64,000 nt of DNA from Caproiciproducens galactitolivorans (GTDB lineage: Bacteria; Bacillota; Clostridia; Oscillospirales; Acutalibacteraceae): contig NZ_JAPOHA010000009.1 of the NCBI RefSeq assembly GCF_026672255.1, positions 79,506 through 143,505 on the forward strand, given 5' to 3'. A program made the position numbers and the translations under genes. Each line of letters opens with the position of its first letter. The stretch's first letter is position 1. Shown one piece after another: positions 8,887 through 18,070 of the stretch. Below the pieces are notes generated by a model. The model made no database searches. It had not been told where the DNA came from and saw nothing but the letters and a program-made list of their open reading frames with translations.

Positions 8887-9942
8887 TTAATCACCCCTTT
8901 CTTTGTAGTTATAAATGATGAGAAGTTTTACGATCTCATCAGGAGGTAATTTGTATCTGATCCCCTCTATGATTGTGATAATATCGGTCAGTTCGGCCTG
9001 CATTAGAAAAATATAAGACATTAATACAACCGAAGGATGCGTGGAATACCGCATGTCATGGCGGCTGATGCTATATTTTGCAAAATTTGGTATTTCATCC
9101 ACATAAGAATGCTTGATTTTTAAATAGTGTTTCCCAACTAACGTTTTTTCCATGATTTCCGTTATTTCTTCAGCGCTGTTCGCGGCCATCATATCGGAAA
9201 AAAGCTTTTTCTCAACATGACCGAAAGGCAGGAGGGAACTGCGGATAAAATCCGGGCTTGCGTTATAGGATACCTTCAGCCGGACAATACGGGCGTAATT
9301 GGTCAAATCAATATAGGTGGTAAAGATTTCGCGAAGCTGTTTTGCTGTTTCAAAACGAGTATGCTTTTTAATAACATCGAACACATCGTTGTACAGATAC
9401 GTGTACAGTGCGTTTTCAATCCCGGTGTAATTCAGCGGGATACCGGCAACAGGCCGGAATCCTTCCAGAATCTTCCGGTAAGGGGTTTTGTTCAAAGCCT
9501 TTAGCAGATCGTCGAAATTTTCGATTTGATTCAGCGCGGCAAGATTCAGCTGCGTATGCCTTGTAATATACATCGGCAGGGTAAAATCCCCCGGGGTTTC
9601 GGTATGCAGAGTAAGAAGACTGTGCAGAATCTGTTCAATTTCACTGCGCTTAATCAGATATCGTGCAAAATGTTCACCCACGGTAATTTCATACCGGCAG
9701 AGCGAAGCGTAATCTTCAAAAAGCTTTTGCTTTAGCTTCGCTTCCAATTGTCCGCGGTGGACACTGTTTTCGTCGATACCGACGAGCGCCTTTTTATAAA
9801 CGGTTCTTGTTTTTAAATAAGCGGCAACCTCGCTCACATTGCGGCAGGCCAACAGGTCTTTGTAATTTTCCATCGTCAGGCGTCTGCCGTACATTGCGCG
9901 TGCTTTCGCCAAAATGACGTTGGAAGAGAGGTTGGAAATCAT
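8887..9942 (-). CDS. ntpC: V-type ATP synthase subunit C
   Basis: Subunit C (subunit 'd' in eukaryotic naming) is the funnel-shaped socket linking the central shaft to the K ring. The 351-aa helical protein shows the family N-terminus NVILAKARAMYGRRLT and late YIFLMQAELTDIITIIEGIRYKLPPDEI, which is characteristic. The ATG at 9942 has a GGGAG site with good spacing; the GTG three codons earlier would overlap the upstream gene. The preceding G/H-like gene ends at 9944, so the two are practically contiguous. Confidence 0.92.
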   Translation of the reverse strand: MISNLSSNVILAKARAMYGRRLTMENYKDLLACRNVSEVAAYLKTRTVYKKALVGIDENSVHRGQLEAKLKQKLFEDYASLCRYEITVGEHFARYLIKRSEIEQILHSLLTLHTETPGDFTLPMYITRHTQLNLAALNQIENFDDLLKALNKTPYRKILEGFRPVAGIPLNYTGIENALYTYLYNDVFDVIKKHTRFETAKQLREIFTTYIDLTNYARIVRLKVSYNASPDFIRSSLLPFGHVEKKLFSDMMAANSAEEITEIMEKTLVGKHYLKIKHSYVDEIPNFAKYSISRHDMRYSTHPSVVLMSYIFLMQAELTDIITIIEGIRYKLPPDEIVKLLIIYNYKERGD

Positions 9943-9943
9943 T

Positions 9944-10258
9944 TCAATCACTCCCTAAAACGCGTTCTACAATTTCCCTGACCCATTTATCGCCATTTTC
10001 GGCATAAAGTTTATCAAGTTTTTCAAAAAGTACTTTGTTCTTCTTTTCCTTCTCTTTCCATTCTTCCTCGGCAACCGCGCGTTCCTTGGGTTCGTTTAAG
10101 GCAATCCGTCTTCTTGCCCTTTCAAGATAATCATTTCGGATCTGTTCCCTTCTAGCGGCAACTTCTTTTTCGGAGTTGACTTTTTCCATCTGTGCAGCAT
10201 CGGTAATTTCTCTGGCTTTACGATCCATGTCGACAATTTGCTTTATTAAATCCTCCAC
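9944..10258 (-). CDS. V-type ATPase G/H-like peripheral stalk subunit
   Basis: This is the first gene of the ATPase operon. The 104-aa protein is almost entirely charged helix (K/R/E-rich, residues ~10-85), as expected of the long coiled-coil G/H subunit that pairs with E in the peripheral stalk. Sequence alone is weak evidence because the family is poorly conserved; position and composition carry the call. The start is GTG at 10258 behind AAGGAGG at 10274-10268. The ATPase promoter lies about 75 bp upstream. Confidence 0.75.
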   Translation of the reverse strand: MEDLIKQIVDMDRKAREITDAAQMEKVNSEKEVAARREQIRNDYLERARRRIALNEPKERAVAEEEWKEKEKKNKVLFEKLDKLYAENGDKWVREIVERVLGSD

Positions 10259-10331
10259 TTAACCGCACCTCCTTGATAAATTAAACAATTTATTTACTAA
10301 ATTTTGTTAATTATCGATCAAGCGATAATCT

Positions 10332-10360
10332 ATTATAGCTCCTTTTATTGGCGTTTACAA
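10332..10360 (-). promoter_or_regulatory. Sigma-A promoter of the V-ATPase operon
   Basis: On the minus strand TTGTAA (10360-10355), a 17-nt spacer and TATAAT (10337-10332) lie about 75 bp before the first ATPase gene. It is near consensus and sits between the terminator of the preceding gene and the operon. Confidence 0.75.
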
Positions 10361-10459
10361 TATGTAATTGTACGCAATCCACGAAATCGTTTTTTTCATA
10401 TATTAGTTATTATGTTAGAATTGTGACCGGTTTATGAATAAAAGTCATTTTCTTTTTTT

Positions 10460-10505
10460 GAAAATAACGCGCCCGGGAAATTATAAAACATAAGTCCTGG
10501 GCGCG
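10460..10505 (-). terminator. Terminator of the UPF0210 gene
   Basis: GC-rich arms 10505-10496 and 10477-10468 (nearly perfect 10 bp) around an 18-nt loop, then TTATTTTC on the minus strand. It separates the UPF0210 gene from the ATPase operon. Confidence 0.8.
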
Positions 10506-10512
10506 ATACTTT

Positions 10513-11871
10513 TTAGTTTTTAAGACTTTGCATCGGTGCAGGAATACGTCCGCCGCGCTGAATGAATTTGAGCGGGGAATAACGGTTGACTTCCATAACG
10601 GGCCCGCCGCCTAAAAGTCCGCCGAAGTTCAGCTCGTCGCCGGCCTTTTTGCCGATCGCCGGAATCAGGCGAACAGCGGTTGTCTTTGAATTCACCATAC
10701 CGATGGCGGCTTCGTCCGCGATAATGGCGGAAATGATTTCCGCCGGCGTATCGCCCGGAACCGCAATCATGTCGAGCCCGACGGAACATACGGCGGTCAT
10801 TGCTTCGAGCTTTGTAATACTCAGGGCGCCGCATCTTGCGGCATCGATCATGCCCGCGTCCTCCGTTACCGGGATGAACGCGCCGGAAAGCCCGCCAACG
10901 TGGGAAGAAGCCATAATACCGCCCTTTTTCACGGCGTCGTTCAGAAGGGCAAGGGCTGCCGTTGTTCCGTGCGCGCCGCAGCTTTCAAGGCCCATTTCCT
11001 CCAGGATATGCGCAACCGAGTCGCCCACGGCCGGGGTTGGCGCAAGGGACAGATCAACAATGCCGAACGGAACAAAGAGCCTGCGCGAAGCCTCACGGGC
11101 GACAAGCTGCCCCATACGCGTAATTTTAAACGCGGTTTTCTTTACAATATCCGCAACTCCCGTAATATCGCAGTCGCCCGCTTTCGCAAGGGCGGCGCGC
11201 ACAACGCCCGGGCCGGAAACACCCACGTTAATCACGCAGTCCGGTTCGCCTGCCCCGTGGAACGCGCCGGCCATAAACGGGTTGTCTTCCGGTGCATTGC
11301 AGAATACGACTAATTTCGCGGGACCGATGCAGTCGCGGTCGGCGGTCGCTTCCGCAAGCTTTCGCACAATAACGCCCATTTTGGCGACGGCATCCATGTT
11401 GATGCCCGCCTTGGTGGTTCCGATATTCACGGAGGAGCAGACCAGATCCGTTTCGCTCAATGCTTCCGGAATGCTTTCGATCAGGGCGTAATCGCCGGGG
11501 CCGAATCCTTTATGAACCAGCGCCGAGTATCCGCCGATAAAATTGACGCCGGTGGCTTTTGCGGCGCGGTCGAGCGTTTTTGCAAAATGTACGGGACTTT
11601 TTGTAGGACAGGACGCGGCGACCATCGCGATAGGGGTTACGGCAATTCGTTTGTGAATAATCGGAATGCCGTATTCCTTGCTGATGTCTTCCCCGGTCTT
11701 TACCAGATTTCCTGCGTAGCGGCATATTTTATCATAAATCTTGTCACAGGACTTTCCAACATCGGAGTCGATACAGTCGAGAAGGGAGATCCCCATCGTA
11801 ATGGTGCGGACATCCAGGTTTTCGTTGGCGATCATATTAATTGTTTCGAGTATGTCATGAGAATTTACCAT
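10513..11871 (-). CDS. UPF0210/DUF711 family protein (PFL-like)
   Basis: The 452-aa protein belongs to the UPF0210 (DUF711) family, which has a pyruvate formate-lyase-like fold and no proven reaction. Recognisable stretches are [11 protein letters not shown] near the N-terminus, [14 protein letters not shown], and the Gly-rich C-terminal half with [14 protein letters not shown]. No radical-SAM activase is nearby, and I do not see the glycyl-radical RVxG motif, so PFL-type chemistry should not be assumed. It follows an ACT-domain gene by 28 bp, the usual neighbour pairing, which suggests amino-acid-responsive control. The ATG at 11871 has GGAG upstream. Confidence 0.88.
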   Translation of the reverse strand: MVNSHDILETINMIANENLDVRTITMGISLLDCIDSDVGKSCDKIYDKICRYAGNLVKTGEDISKEYGIPIIHKRIAVTPIAMVAASCPTKSPVHFAKTLDRAAKATGVNFIGGYSALVHKGFGPGDYALIESIPEALSETDLVCSSVNIGTTKAGINMDAVAKMGVIVRKLAEATADRDCIGPAKLVVFCNAPEDNPFMAGAFHGAGEPDCVINVGVSGPGVVRAALAKAGDCDITGVADIVKKTAFKITRMGQLVAREASRRLFVPFGIVDLSLAPTPAVGDSVAHILEEMGLESCGAHGTTAALALLNDAVKKGGIMASSHVGGLSGAFIPVTEDAGMIDAARCGALSITKLEAMTAVCSVGLDMIAVPGDTPAEIISAIIADEAAIGMVNSKTTAVRLIPAIGKKAGDELNFGGLLGGGPVMEVNRYSPLKFIQRGGRIPAPMQSLKN

Positions 11872-11899
11872 TTGCTCCGACCTTTCCGTAAATGTTACA

Positions 11900-12169
11900 T
11901 TATATCCTGTGCATGGAATTGAAAATATCCTCGTGCATCACATGGACCGTAAGGTTCATGTCGTCTCCGATGGCGGTCAGTTTGTCCGAAAGCTCGTTGA
12001 ACGGGACAGTGGACTTTGAAATGTCAACCATCATGATCATGGCGAATAAATCCTGAAGAATGGACTGTGTTACTTCAACAACGTTCACTCCGTTATCCGC
12101 GCAGATCGCCGAAACACGGGCGAGAATACCCACCATATCTTTGCCGATTACCGTGATTACAGCGCGCAT
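11900..12169 (-). CDS. ACT domain protein, UPF0237 family
   Basis: The 89-aa protein is a single ACT domain, a small-molecule (usually amino-acid) binding fold. It begins [25 protein letters not shown], the standard ACT glycine-containing first strand and helix. Single-domain ACT proteins of this family are almost always encoded next to UPF0210, as here, and may form a regulator with it; that role is inferred from context. The start at 12169 follows GGAGG (12182-12177 region), about 45 bp after a near-consensus promoter. Confidence 0.9.
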   Translation of the reverse strand: MRAVITVIGKDMVGILARVSAICADNGVNVVEVTQSILQDLFAMIMMVDISKSTVPFNELSDKLTAIGDDMNLTVHVMHEDIFNSMHRI

Positions 12170-12214
12170 ATCATTACCTCCGTATGAATATGGATTGTAT
12201 AAACTTATTTTGTA

Positions 12215-12243
12215 ATTATGAGCGAAAATGCCTGCATTGTCAA
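12215..12243 (-). promoter_or_regulatory. Sigma-A promoter of the ACT-UPF0210 operon
   Basis: On the minus strand TTGACA (12243-12238), a 17-nt spacer and CATAAT (12220-12215). Confidence 0.75.
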
Positions 12244-12422
12244 TAGCTGAGCCGGTGCGTCCGCCGGACAGAATGGTAAAACTGTTTAAAAATGTTTTTG
12301 AAACGCCTTTCGAAATAATTTAGGATACATCTGTAACTATGCAGGATTTTATGCTATTATATAATATTATAAAAAGGCAGGCCGGGAGAAAAACTTTTAC
12401 CGGTTATGCCGGGAGGTATTCT

Positions 12423-13229
12423 ATGAAATATCCTTTAATATCCGACAGCCATGTTCACTCGGATTCTTCACGCGACGCAAACGACCCGGTCATGATGATG
12501 TGCGAAAGCGCAGCAAGGCTCGGCTTTTACTCGCTTACCATAACCGATCACTGTGAGTGCAATGTTTACCGTTCGGAATCCTACGACCGAAGCGTCCGCC
12601 AGTCCTATTTTGAAACACGGAAGGCTTCCGCGGTTTTCAACAGCCGCCTGCATGTTTACGCAGGCGTTGAACTGGGACAGGCCATGCAGGATCAGGAAGC
12701 CGCAGAGGATGTTCTGAACGCGTGCGATTTTGATTTTACTTTGGCTTCCGTGCATAATGTAAAAAATCTTCCGGATTTTTTTGATGTCGATTACAGTAAG
12801 GTGGACATGGATGACATCCTCAGCCGTTATTTCGATGAACTGCTCGAAACAATCGAATGGGGAAAATTTGATTCGCTTGCTCATCTTACATATCCCTGGC
12901 GTTATATGAATGAAAAGAGGAAAGCTCCCGTCCATACGTACAGCGACAGAATCGATATGGTTTTAAAAGCCCTGATTGCAAAGCATAAGGCGCTGGAGGT
13001 CAATACTTCCGGCCTTCGCCAGAAAATCGGAAAAACCCTGCCGGATCTTCCGATCCTTGCCCGTTACCGCGAATTAGGCGGAAAACTCATTACCATTGGT
13101 TCCGACGCGCACCGCTGGGCGGATGTGGGCGGAGGAATTGAACAGGGGCTCAGTCTTTTGTGCAGCGCCGGTTTCCACCATTTTACCATTTATCAGCACC
13201 ATGAACCGAAAATGCTGCCGATCGAATAA
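12423..13229 (+). CDS. PHP-domain phosphatase, histidinol-phosphatase family
   Basis: The 268-aa protein is a PHP-family metal-dependent phosphoesterase of the HisJ (histidinol-phosphatase) type. Metal-ligand motifs are visible: DSHVHSD near residue 8, TITDHCE near 40, a mid-protein ASVHN, and GSDAHR near 229. The true substrate is uncertain because no his genes are adjacent and HisJ-like proteins are often misnamed. The start is the ATG at 12423 behind GGGAGG; an earlier in-frame ATG at 12339 falls in what looks like the promoter region (TATAAT at 12360-12365). Confidence 0.85.
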   Translation: MKYPLISDSHVHSDSSRDANDPVMMMCESAARLGFYSLTITDHCECNVYRSESYDRSVRQSYFETRKASAVFNSRLHVYAGVELGQAMQDQEAAEDVLNACDFDFTLASVHNVKNLPDFFDVDYSKVDMDDILSRYFDELLETIEWGKFDSLAHLTYPWRYMNEKRKAPVHTYSDRIDMVLKALIAKHKALEVNTSGLRQKIGKTLPDLPILARYRELGGKLITIGSDAHRWADVGGGIEQGLSLLCSAGFHHFTIYQHHEPKMLPIE

Positions 13230-13261
13230 AATAATCGTTATCTATTGAGAGGAGTTCTATT

Positions 13262-13747
13262 ATGGATCGTTTATTAAATCTTTTGGATGAAAATGCCCGT
13301 CTTTCCACCGAACAGCTTGCCGTGATGCTTGGCAAGACACCGGATGAGGTTGAGAACGCCATTGCGGAATATGAGAAACAGGGAGTGATCCGAGGCTACA
13401 AGGCACTGATCAACTGGGAAAAGGTCGACCAAAATAAAGCCAGCGCGCTGATTGAGCTGCGGGTATCCCCGAAGCGCGACCGCGGGTTTGATGAAATCGC
13501 GGGGCGCATTATGCAGTTTGAAGAAGTGGAAAGCGTATACCTGATGTCCGGCGGCTACGATCTGGCGGTAAAGGTGCATGGGAAAAGCATGCAGGAAATC
13601 GCGATGTTCGTTATGCGCCGCCTTTCCACGCTTGACTCCGTCCTTTCAACAGCAACCCATTTTATTCTCACCCGTTACAAAGACGGCGGCATCATCCTGA
13701 GTTCCGAGGATGAAAAGGACGAGAGAAGGAGTGTTCTCTGTGATTGA
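13262..13747 (+). CDS. Lrp/AsnC family transcriptional regulator
   Basis: The 161-aa protein has an N-terminal winged helix-turn-helix (residues ~1-60, LLDENARLSTEQLAVMLG) and a C-terminal RAM/ACT-like effector domain (residues ~65-145, VESVYLMSGGYDLAVKV), the Lrp/AsnC layout. Such regulators respond to amino acids and usually control nearby metabolism. Its last 8 bases overlap the aminotransferase gene downstream, so the two are translationally coupled and that enzyme is the obvious candidate target. Start is the ATG at 13262 behind GAGAGGAG. Confidence 0.9.
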   Translation: MDRLLNLLDENARLSTEQLAVMLGKTPDEVENAIAEYEKQGVIRGYKALINWEKVDQNKASALIELRVSPKRDRGFDEIAGRIMQFEEVESVYLMSGGYDLAVKVHGKSMQEIAMFVMRRLSTLDSVLSTATHFILTRYKDGGIILSSEDEKDERRSVLCD

Positions 13748-14912
13748 TTACCAGTCCATGCTCAACGACGAGGTAAAGCAATTAAAACCGTCCGGTATCC
13801 GACGTTTTTTTGATATTGCAAATGAAATGGATAATGTGATTTCCCTATCCATCGGCGAACCCGATTTTTCCACCCCGTGGCATGTTCGCCAGGAAGGAAT
13901 TAAGTCGCTGGAAGACGGGAAGACATGGTATTCCCCGAACCGCGGCTTTATGGAGCTGCGGGAGGAAATCTGCCGCTGGCTGAAACGCCATTACCGGGTC
14001 GAATATGAGCCGAAAACCGACGTGGTGGTTACGGTGGGGGGCAGCGAGGCGATTGATCTGTGCATTCGCTGTCTGGTAAGTCCGGGCGAAGAAGTGCTGA
14101 TTCCGGAACCGAGTTTTGTCTGCTACCGGCCGCTTGCCGAAATGGCGGAAGGCGTTCCCGTAACGATACAGACCCGGCAGGAGGACAAATTTCGTTTAAC
14201 TGCGAAGGCACTGCGGGAAAAGATTACGCCGAAATCAAAGCTTTTGATTCTCCCGTATCCGAACAACCCGACCGGTGCGGTTATGCGCCGGGCGGACTTG
14301 GAGGAAATCGCCGAAGTCGTGAAAGAGCATAACCTGATGGTCCTTTCCGATGAAATTTACAGCGAGCTTACGTACGGCGAAACCCGCCACGTCTCCTTTG
14401 CTTCCATCGACGGCATGAAGGAACGTACGATTGTCGTCAACGGCTTCTCCAAAGCTTTTGCCATGACCGGCTGGCGGCTTGGCTACGCGGTCGGCCCCAA
14501 GGAAATTATCGGGCAGATGACGAAGCTGCATCAGTACGGCATCATGAGCGCTCCGACCATGGCGCAGTACGCGGCGATTGAAGCGATGAAAAACGGGGAC
14601 GGCGACATCGATTATATGCGCGAGCAGTACGATATGCGCCGCCGCCTGATTGTTGACGGGCTGAATGCCATGGGGCTGACCTGTTTTGAACCGGAAGGGG
14701 CGTTTTACGTGTTCCCCTGCATCAAGAGCACGGGTTTGACCTCCCAGGAATTTTGTGAGAAGCTGATTTACGCGGAGCGTGTCGCGGTTGTTCCCGGCGA
14801 CGCGTTCGGGGAATGCGGGGAAGGGTACCTGCGTGTATCGTATTCCTATTCTATTAAACATATTACGGAAGCTTTGTCGCGTATCCGGCATTTTTTGAAA
14901 ACGTTAAATTAA
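13740..14912 (+). CDS. PLP-dependent class I/II aminotransferase
   Basis: The 390-aa protein is a fold-type I aminotransferase. It shows SIGEPDFSTP near the N-terminus, the NNPTG substrate/PLP region (PYPNNPTGAV), the D-x-Y motif LSDEIYSEL, and the PLP lysine in NGFSKAFAMTGWRLGYA, followed by the conserved arginine late in RVSYSYS. It is of the aspartate/aromatic (PatA-like) type, and the exact amino acid is not determinable. The start is GTG at 13740, behind GAAGGAG and overlapping the Lrp gene by 8 bases; an ATG at 13710 is deeper inside that gene and has no site. Confidence 0.92.
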   Translation: MIDYQSMLNDEVKQLKPSGIRRFFDIANEMDNVISLSIGEPDFSTPWHVRQEGIKSLEDGKTWYSPNRGFMELREEICRWLKRHYRVEYEPKTDVVVTVGGSEAIDLCIRCLVSPGEEVLIPEPSFVCYRPLAEMAEGVPVTIQTRQEDKFRLTAKALREKITPKSKLLILPYPNNPTGAVMRRADLEEIAEVVKEHNLMVLSDEIYSELTYGETRHVSFASIDGMKERTIVVNGFSKAFAMTGWRLGYAVGPKEIIGQMTKLHQYGIMSAPTMAQYAAIEAMKNGDGDIDYMREQYDMRRRLIVDGLNAMGLTCFEPEGAFYVFPCIKSTGLTSQEFCEKLIYAERVAVVPGDAFGECGEGYLRVSYSYSIKHITEALSRIRHFLKTLN

Positions 14913-14935
14913 TATATATGGAAAGGAAACGCGCT

Positions 14936-15793
14936 ATGCCTGCTTCGGTAAAAGCCTTTGCGAAAATTAATTTAGCGCTTGATATCACCGGAAAACGGGA
15001 GGACGGCTATCACCTTCTCCGCATGGTGATGCAGTCGGTCTCTTTGTATGACGAAATAAAAATTACAAACGGAGAACCGGGAATCCGCGTGGTTTGCAGC
15101 CGCAAGGATATTCCCTGCGATGAAAGCAATACGGTTTACAAAGCCGCGGCGGCTTTTTTCAAACATACCGGAATTGCGCCGGATGTGACGATTCGTATCC
15201 ATAAAACAATCCCTTCCCAGGCGGGGCTGGGCGGCGGAAGCGCGGACGCGGCCGCCGTGCTTCGCACGCTGAATGCGATGAACGGGACGGCGCTTTCCCG
15301 GGAAACTCTTTGCGCTCTGGGACTTCAGGTCGGCGCCGATGTTCCGTTCTGCATCGCGGGGGGAACCGCTTTGGCCGAGGGCGTCGGGGAAAAGCTGACG
15401 GCCCTTTTGCCCCTGCCTTCCTGCCGCATTGTAATCTGCAAACCGGTGGTCAGTGTCGACACAAAAAAAGCCTACGCACTGGCGGACGCCGCCGCAAAGG
15501 CGAAAAGCGGGTACTGCGCCGCCATGCTGGACGCGGTGCGTGCTTCCGATATCCGCGCGGTTGCGGCAAGCCTTGGAAACGAGTTTGAACAAGTGATGCA
15601 TCTGGTGGAAGTAAACCATATTAAAGACGCTATGAAAGCTTCGGGTGCGCTTGGAGCCTGTATGACGGGCAGCGGTTCCGCTGTATTTGGGATTTTCACC
15701 GATTTACAGGATGCCGCGCGCTGCAAAACGAAGCTTTTGGATTATTATCAGGATGTGTTTCTTTGCGAACCAATCCGCGAAATGACTCTGTAA
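14936..15793 (+). CDS. ispE: 4-diphosphocytidyl-2-C-methyl-D-erythritol kinase
   Basis: IspE phosphorylates CDP-methylerythritol in the non-mevalonate isoprenoid pathway. The 285-aa GHMP kinase has KAFAKINLALDITGKREDGYH at the start, the ATP loop PSQAGLGGGSADAAAVL near residue 92 and the late glycine motif ACMTGSGSAVFG. The start is ATG at 14936, which has GGAAAGGA in front; the ATG at 14918 has no site. No other isoprenoid gene is adjacent. The ~115 bp after it holds no evident gene. Confidence 0.95.
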   Translation: MPASVKAFAKINLALDITGKREDGYHLLRMVMQSVSLYDEIKITNGEPGIRVVCSRKDIPCDESNTVYKAAAAFFKHTGIAPDVTIRIHKTIPSQAGLGGGSADAAAVLRTLNAMNGTALSRETLCALGLQVGADVPFCIAGGTALAEGVGEKLTALLPLPSCRIVICKPVVSVDTKKAYALADAAAKAKSGYCAAMLDAVRASDIRAVAASLGNEFEQVMHLVEVNHIKDAMKASGALGACMTGSGSAVFGIFTDLQDAARCKTKLLDYYQDVFLCEPIREMTL

Positions 15794-15907
15794 CTGCATT
15801 GTTGTTAATCGGAATATCGTATCCTGCTTTGCTTTGCTTAAAACATCCTCTCGACTGCCTATCATTTAAAAGGTTTACAGAGTACCAATCAAATCAAAGA
15901 GGTTAAA

Positions 15908-16792
15908 ATGAAATTTGTAACTTGCTCTTATAAAGGAAAAGAACTTGCGGGTATTCTTTCGAATAACGGGAAGGATTTTTATCCGCTTTCTGCGTTCGGC
16001 TGTGCGGAAGAAAGCCTGAACGCGTTTATCCGCAGGGACGGAATGCACCGGTTTTCGGATTGGGAAGAACAGCTTGCTTCAAAAACGGCGGATGTGGTTC
16101 CGCTGAATCAAATAAAATTGTTGGCCCCGATTCCGGAGCCTGCGCAGGATATCCTTTGCCTAGGCGTGAATTTTATGGCTCATGCGGAGGAGTCGGCGCG
16201 GTTTAAAAAGGAAGCCTTTGCGAATGACCGCAAGGATACGGTCTATTTTTCGAAGCGGGTAAACCGCGCGGTTGCGGACGGTGACTCGATTGACGGACAT
16301 TTTGATATAGTGGATTCATTGGACTATGAGGCGGAACTTGCCGTTATCATTGGGAAGAATGCCTTTCAAGTATCCGAAGCGGACGCTTTTTCCTACGTTT
16401 TCGGCTATACCATTCTAAACGACGTCAGCGCCCGGAACCTGCAAACCCGGCATAAACAGTGGTATTTTGGCAAAAGCCTGGACGGATTCTGCCCCATGGG
16501 GCCGTGGATCGTTACCGCCGACGCGTTTGAAAAGCCGCCCCGGTTGGCGATTCGTTCCCGCATCAACGGGGAACTGCGGCAGGACAGCACCACCGCGCTT
16601 TTCATTACCGGGATTGCCCGGGCAATCAGTGAACTCTCTCAGGGCATTACGCTGAAAGCCGGAACCATCCTTGCTATGGGAACCCCGGCGGGCGTCGGCA
16701 TGGGTTTTACGCCGCCGAAATTCCTGAAGTCCGGCGACATTGTGGAATGCGAAATCGAAGGGATTGGAAAACTCACCAATCCCGTAAAATAA
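15908..16792 (+). CDS. Fumarylacetoacetate hydrolase (FAH) family protein
   Basis: The 294-aa protein is of the FAH superfamily: metal-dependent hydrolases, decarboxylases and isomerases acting on 2-oxo acids. LCLGVNFMAHAEE, a central DYEAELAVIIGKNA with the metal-binding Asp/Glu, and FGKSLDGFCPMGPWIV are the conserved segments. The N-terminal ~75 residues form the small domain usual for YcgM-like members. The substrate cannot be told. It stands alone, ending at a strong hairpin. Confidence 0.88.
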   Translation: MKFVTCSYKGKELAGILSNNGKDFYPLSAFGCAEESLNAFIRRDGMHRFSDWEEQLASKTADVVPLNQIKLLAPIPEPAQDILCLGVNFMAHAEESARFKKEAFANDRKDTVYFSKRVNRAVADGDSIDGHFDIVDSLDYEAELAVIIGKNAFQVSEADAFSYVFGYTILNDVSARNLQTRHKQWYFGKSLDGFCPMGPWIVTADAFEKPPRLAIRSRINGELRQDSTTALFITGIARAISELSQGITLKAGTILAMGTPAGVGMGFTPPKFLKSGDIVECEIEGIGKLTNPVK

Positions 16793-16794
16793 AA

Positions 16795-16826
16795 AGAACC
16801 GCATACCGATCAGGGTGTGCGGTTCT
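16795..16826 (+). terminator. Hairpin after the FAH-family gene
   Basis: Arms 16795-16807 and 16814-16826 pair over 13 bp (one G:U) around a 6-nt loop. It lacks a long T run (TCTGT follows), so termination is likely but not certain. It ends just before the ribosome site of the next gene. Confidence 0.55.
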
Positions 16827-16849
16827 TCTGTAAAACTGGAGGTTATTCA

Positions 16850-17356
16850 ATGGAGGAATACCTTTATTCCGACGATAAAAAAGAAATGTATGCTCTTTTG
16901 AAAGAGCAGTTGAAAGCATTGTTGGAAGGCGAGCGCCACGTGCTTCCCAACCTGTCCAACGCATCCGCGCTGTTAAATGGAGCGCTTCGCAGCATTAACT
17001 GGGTCGGTTTTTACCTTCGCTATGGGGAAGAACTTCTTTTGGGCCCGTTTCAGGGAAAACCCGCATGCGTGCATATCGCATGGGGGAAGGGCGTATGCGG
17101 TACGGCCTGTGCCCGGAACGCGACACAGCTTGTAAAGGATGTGCATCAGTTCCCGGGCCATATTGCCTGCGACTGCGCTTCCCGTTCGGAGATTGTGATT
17201 CCTCTGCGTCGGGAAGGGAAGGTAATCGGCGTACTGGATATCGACAGCCCGATTCTTAACCGCTTTGATGAAAAGGATGCTCATGAACTGGAAGAGTTTG
17301 CCCGCATTCTTGAAGAATCCTGCGATTGGGACGAATGCGTATTGCCTGACCGTTAA
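16850..17356 (+). CDS. msrC: Free methionine-(R)-sulfoxide reductase (GAF domain)
   Basis: The enzyme reduces free Met-R-sulfoxide using thioredoxin. The 168-aa protein is one GAF domain with NWVGFYL, LLLGPFQGKPAC, KGVCGTAC and HIACD, then SRSEIVIPL. Cys73, Cys83 and Cys107 have spacings of 10 and 24 residues, the same as the catalytic Cys84/Cys94/Cys118 of the E. coli enzyme as I recall them, which makes this call specific rather than 'GAF protein'. The ATG at 16850 is preceded by GGAGG. Its stop overlaps the stop of the convergent vanZ-like gene. Confidence 0.9.
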   Translation: MEEYLYSDDKKEMYALLKEQLKALLEGERHVLPNLSNASALLNGALRSINWVGFYLRYGEELLLGPFQGKPACVHIAWGKGVCGTACARNATQLVKDVHQFPGHIACDCASRSEIVIPLRREGKVIGVLDIDSPILNRFDEKDAHELEEFARILEESCDWDECVLPDR

Positions 17357-17949
17357 GCACGGTGCTTTGCGGTTCGTCCGGGATGTAACAGTTTACGCAG
17401 TCCCGCAAAAATCAAATAAGCGATTAGGCATCCTGCTGCATTTAATACCACGTCCTCCATCTCCACACTTCTGGTAACCGAGCCTGTAAGAATATTATGC
17501 AGCAGCTGCAATCCCTCGATTCCGATGGGAACAAGCAGCGATACCGCAATCATCCGGCCCAGCCGAAAGCGGGGGTTGATTAACGGTACAAGAACGCCGA
17601 GCGGCATCAGTAAAACAAAATTTCCGCCGATCACGCGGAAGAACTCTTTAAAGTTGCCGATACGGATGGAATTTTTAAGGATATTTCCCGCCGACTGAAA
17701 CGGTATCCAGTTGATCTGGCTGACGGCCCATGCAGTACTTTTTGCGTTCATATGGAGTTGGGGCAGAGTGATGGGAATTGTCAGATCGATTACCACGGCA
17801 AGGTATAGAAACAGAATTGCAAGCCAAAAGTTTTGAAACGGTTTTTTATGCCGGAAGAACAGGATGAAGCAAAGAATATAGACGATCAGTCCTGCCAGAA
17901 GCGGAAAACCAAAGCGGGAAAGGAAAGAAAAGAATACTGTTTTAGACAT
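17353..17949 (-). CDS. VanZ-family membrane protein
   Basis: The 198-aa protein has four or five hydrophobic segments (about residues 10-30, 38-58, 105-125, 130-150, 165-188). The VanZ-like pattern includes NWIPF-type WIPFQS and, in the second half, LGVLVPLINPRFRLGRMI with IEGLQLL. VanZ proteins confer low-level teicoplanin resistance in some hosts, but most family members have no proven role. It stands alone on the minus strand between two plus-strand genes, so there is no vancomycin-resistance context. Confidence 0.85.
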   Translation of the reverse strand: MSKTVFFSFLSRFGFPLLAGLIVYILCFILFFRHKKPFQNFWLAILFLYLAVVIDLTIPITLPQLHMNAKSTAWAVSQINWIPFQSAGNILKNSIRIGNFKEFFRVIGGNFVLLMPLGVLVPLINPRFRLGRMIAVSLLVPIGIEGLQLLHNILTGSVTRSVEMEDVVLNAAGCLIAYLIFAGLRKLLHPGRTAKHRA

Positions 17950-18070
17950 ATTGACCCCTCTTTATGTAAATTATCATGATTATATAATACGAATCTCCGA
18001 AATACAACGAATAAAAAGAAAATATTGCGCCAATAATCCTCCTGTAACATAATTACTGGAGGATTTACTT

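Noticed and set aside
10513..11871. Calling the UPF0210 protein a pyruvate formate-lyase
   Set aside because: Only the fold is PFL-like. No glycyl-radical motif and no activating enzyme are seen.
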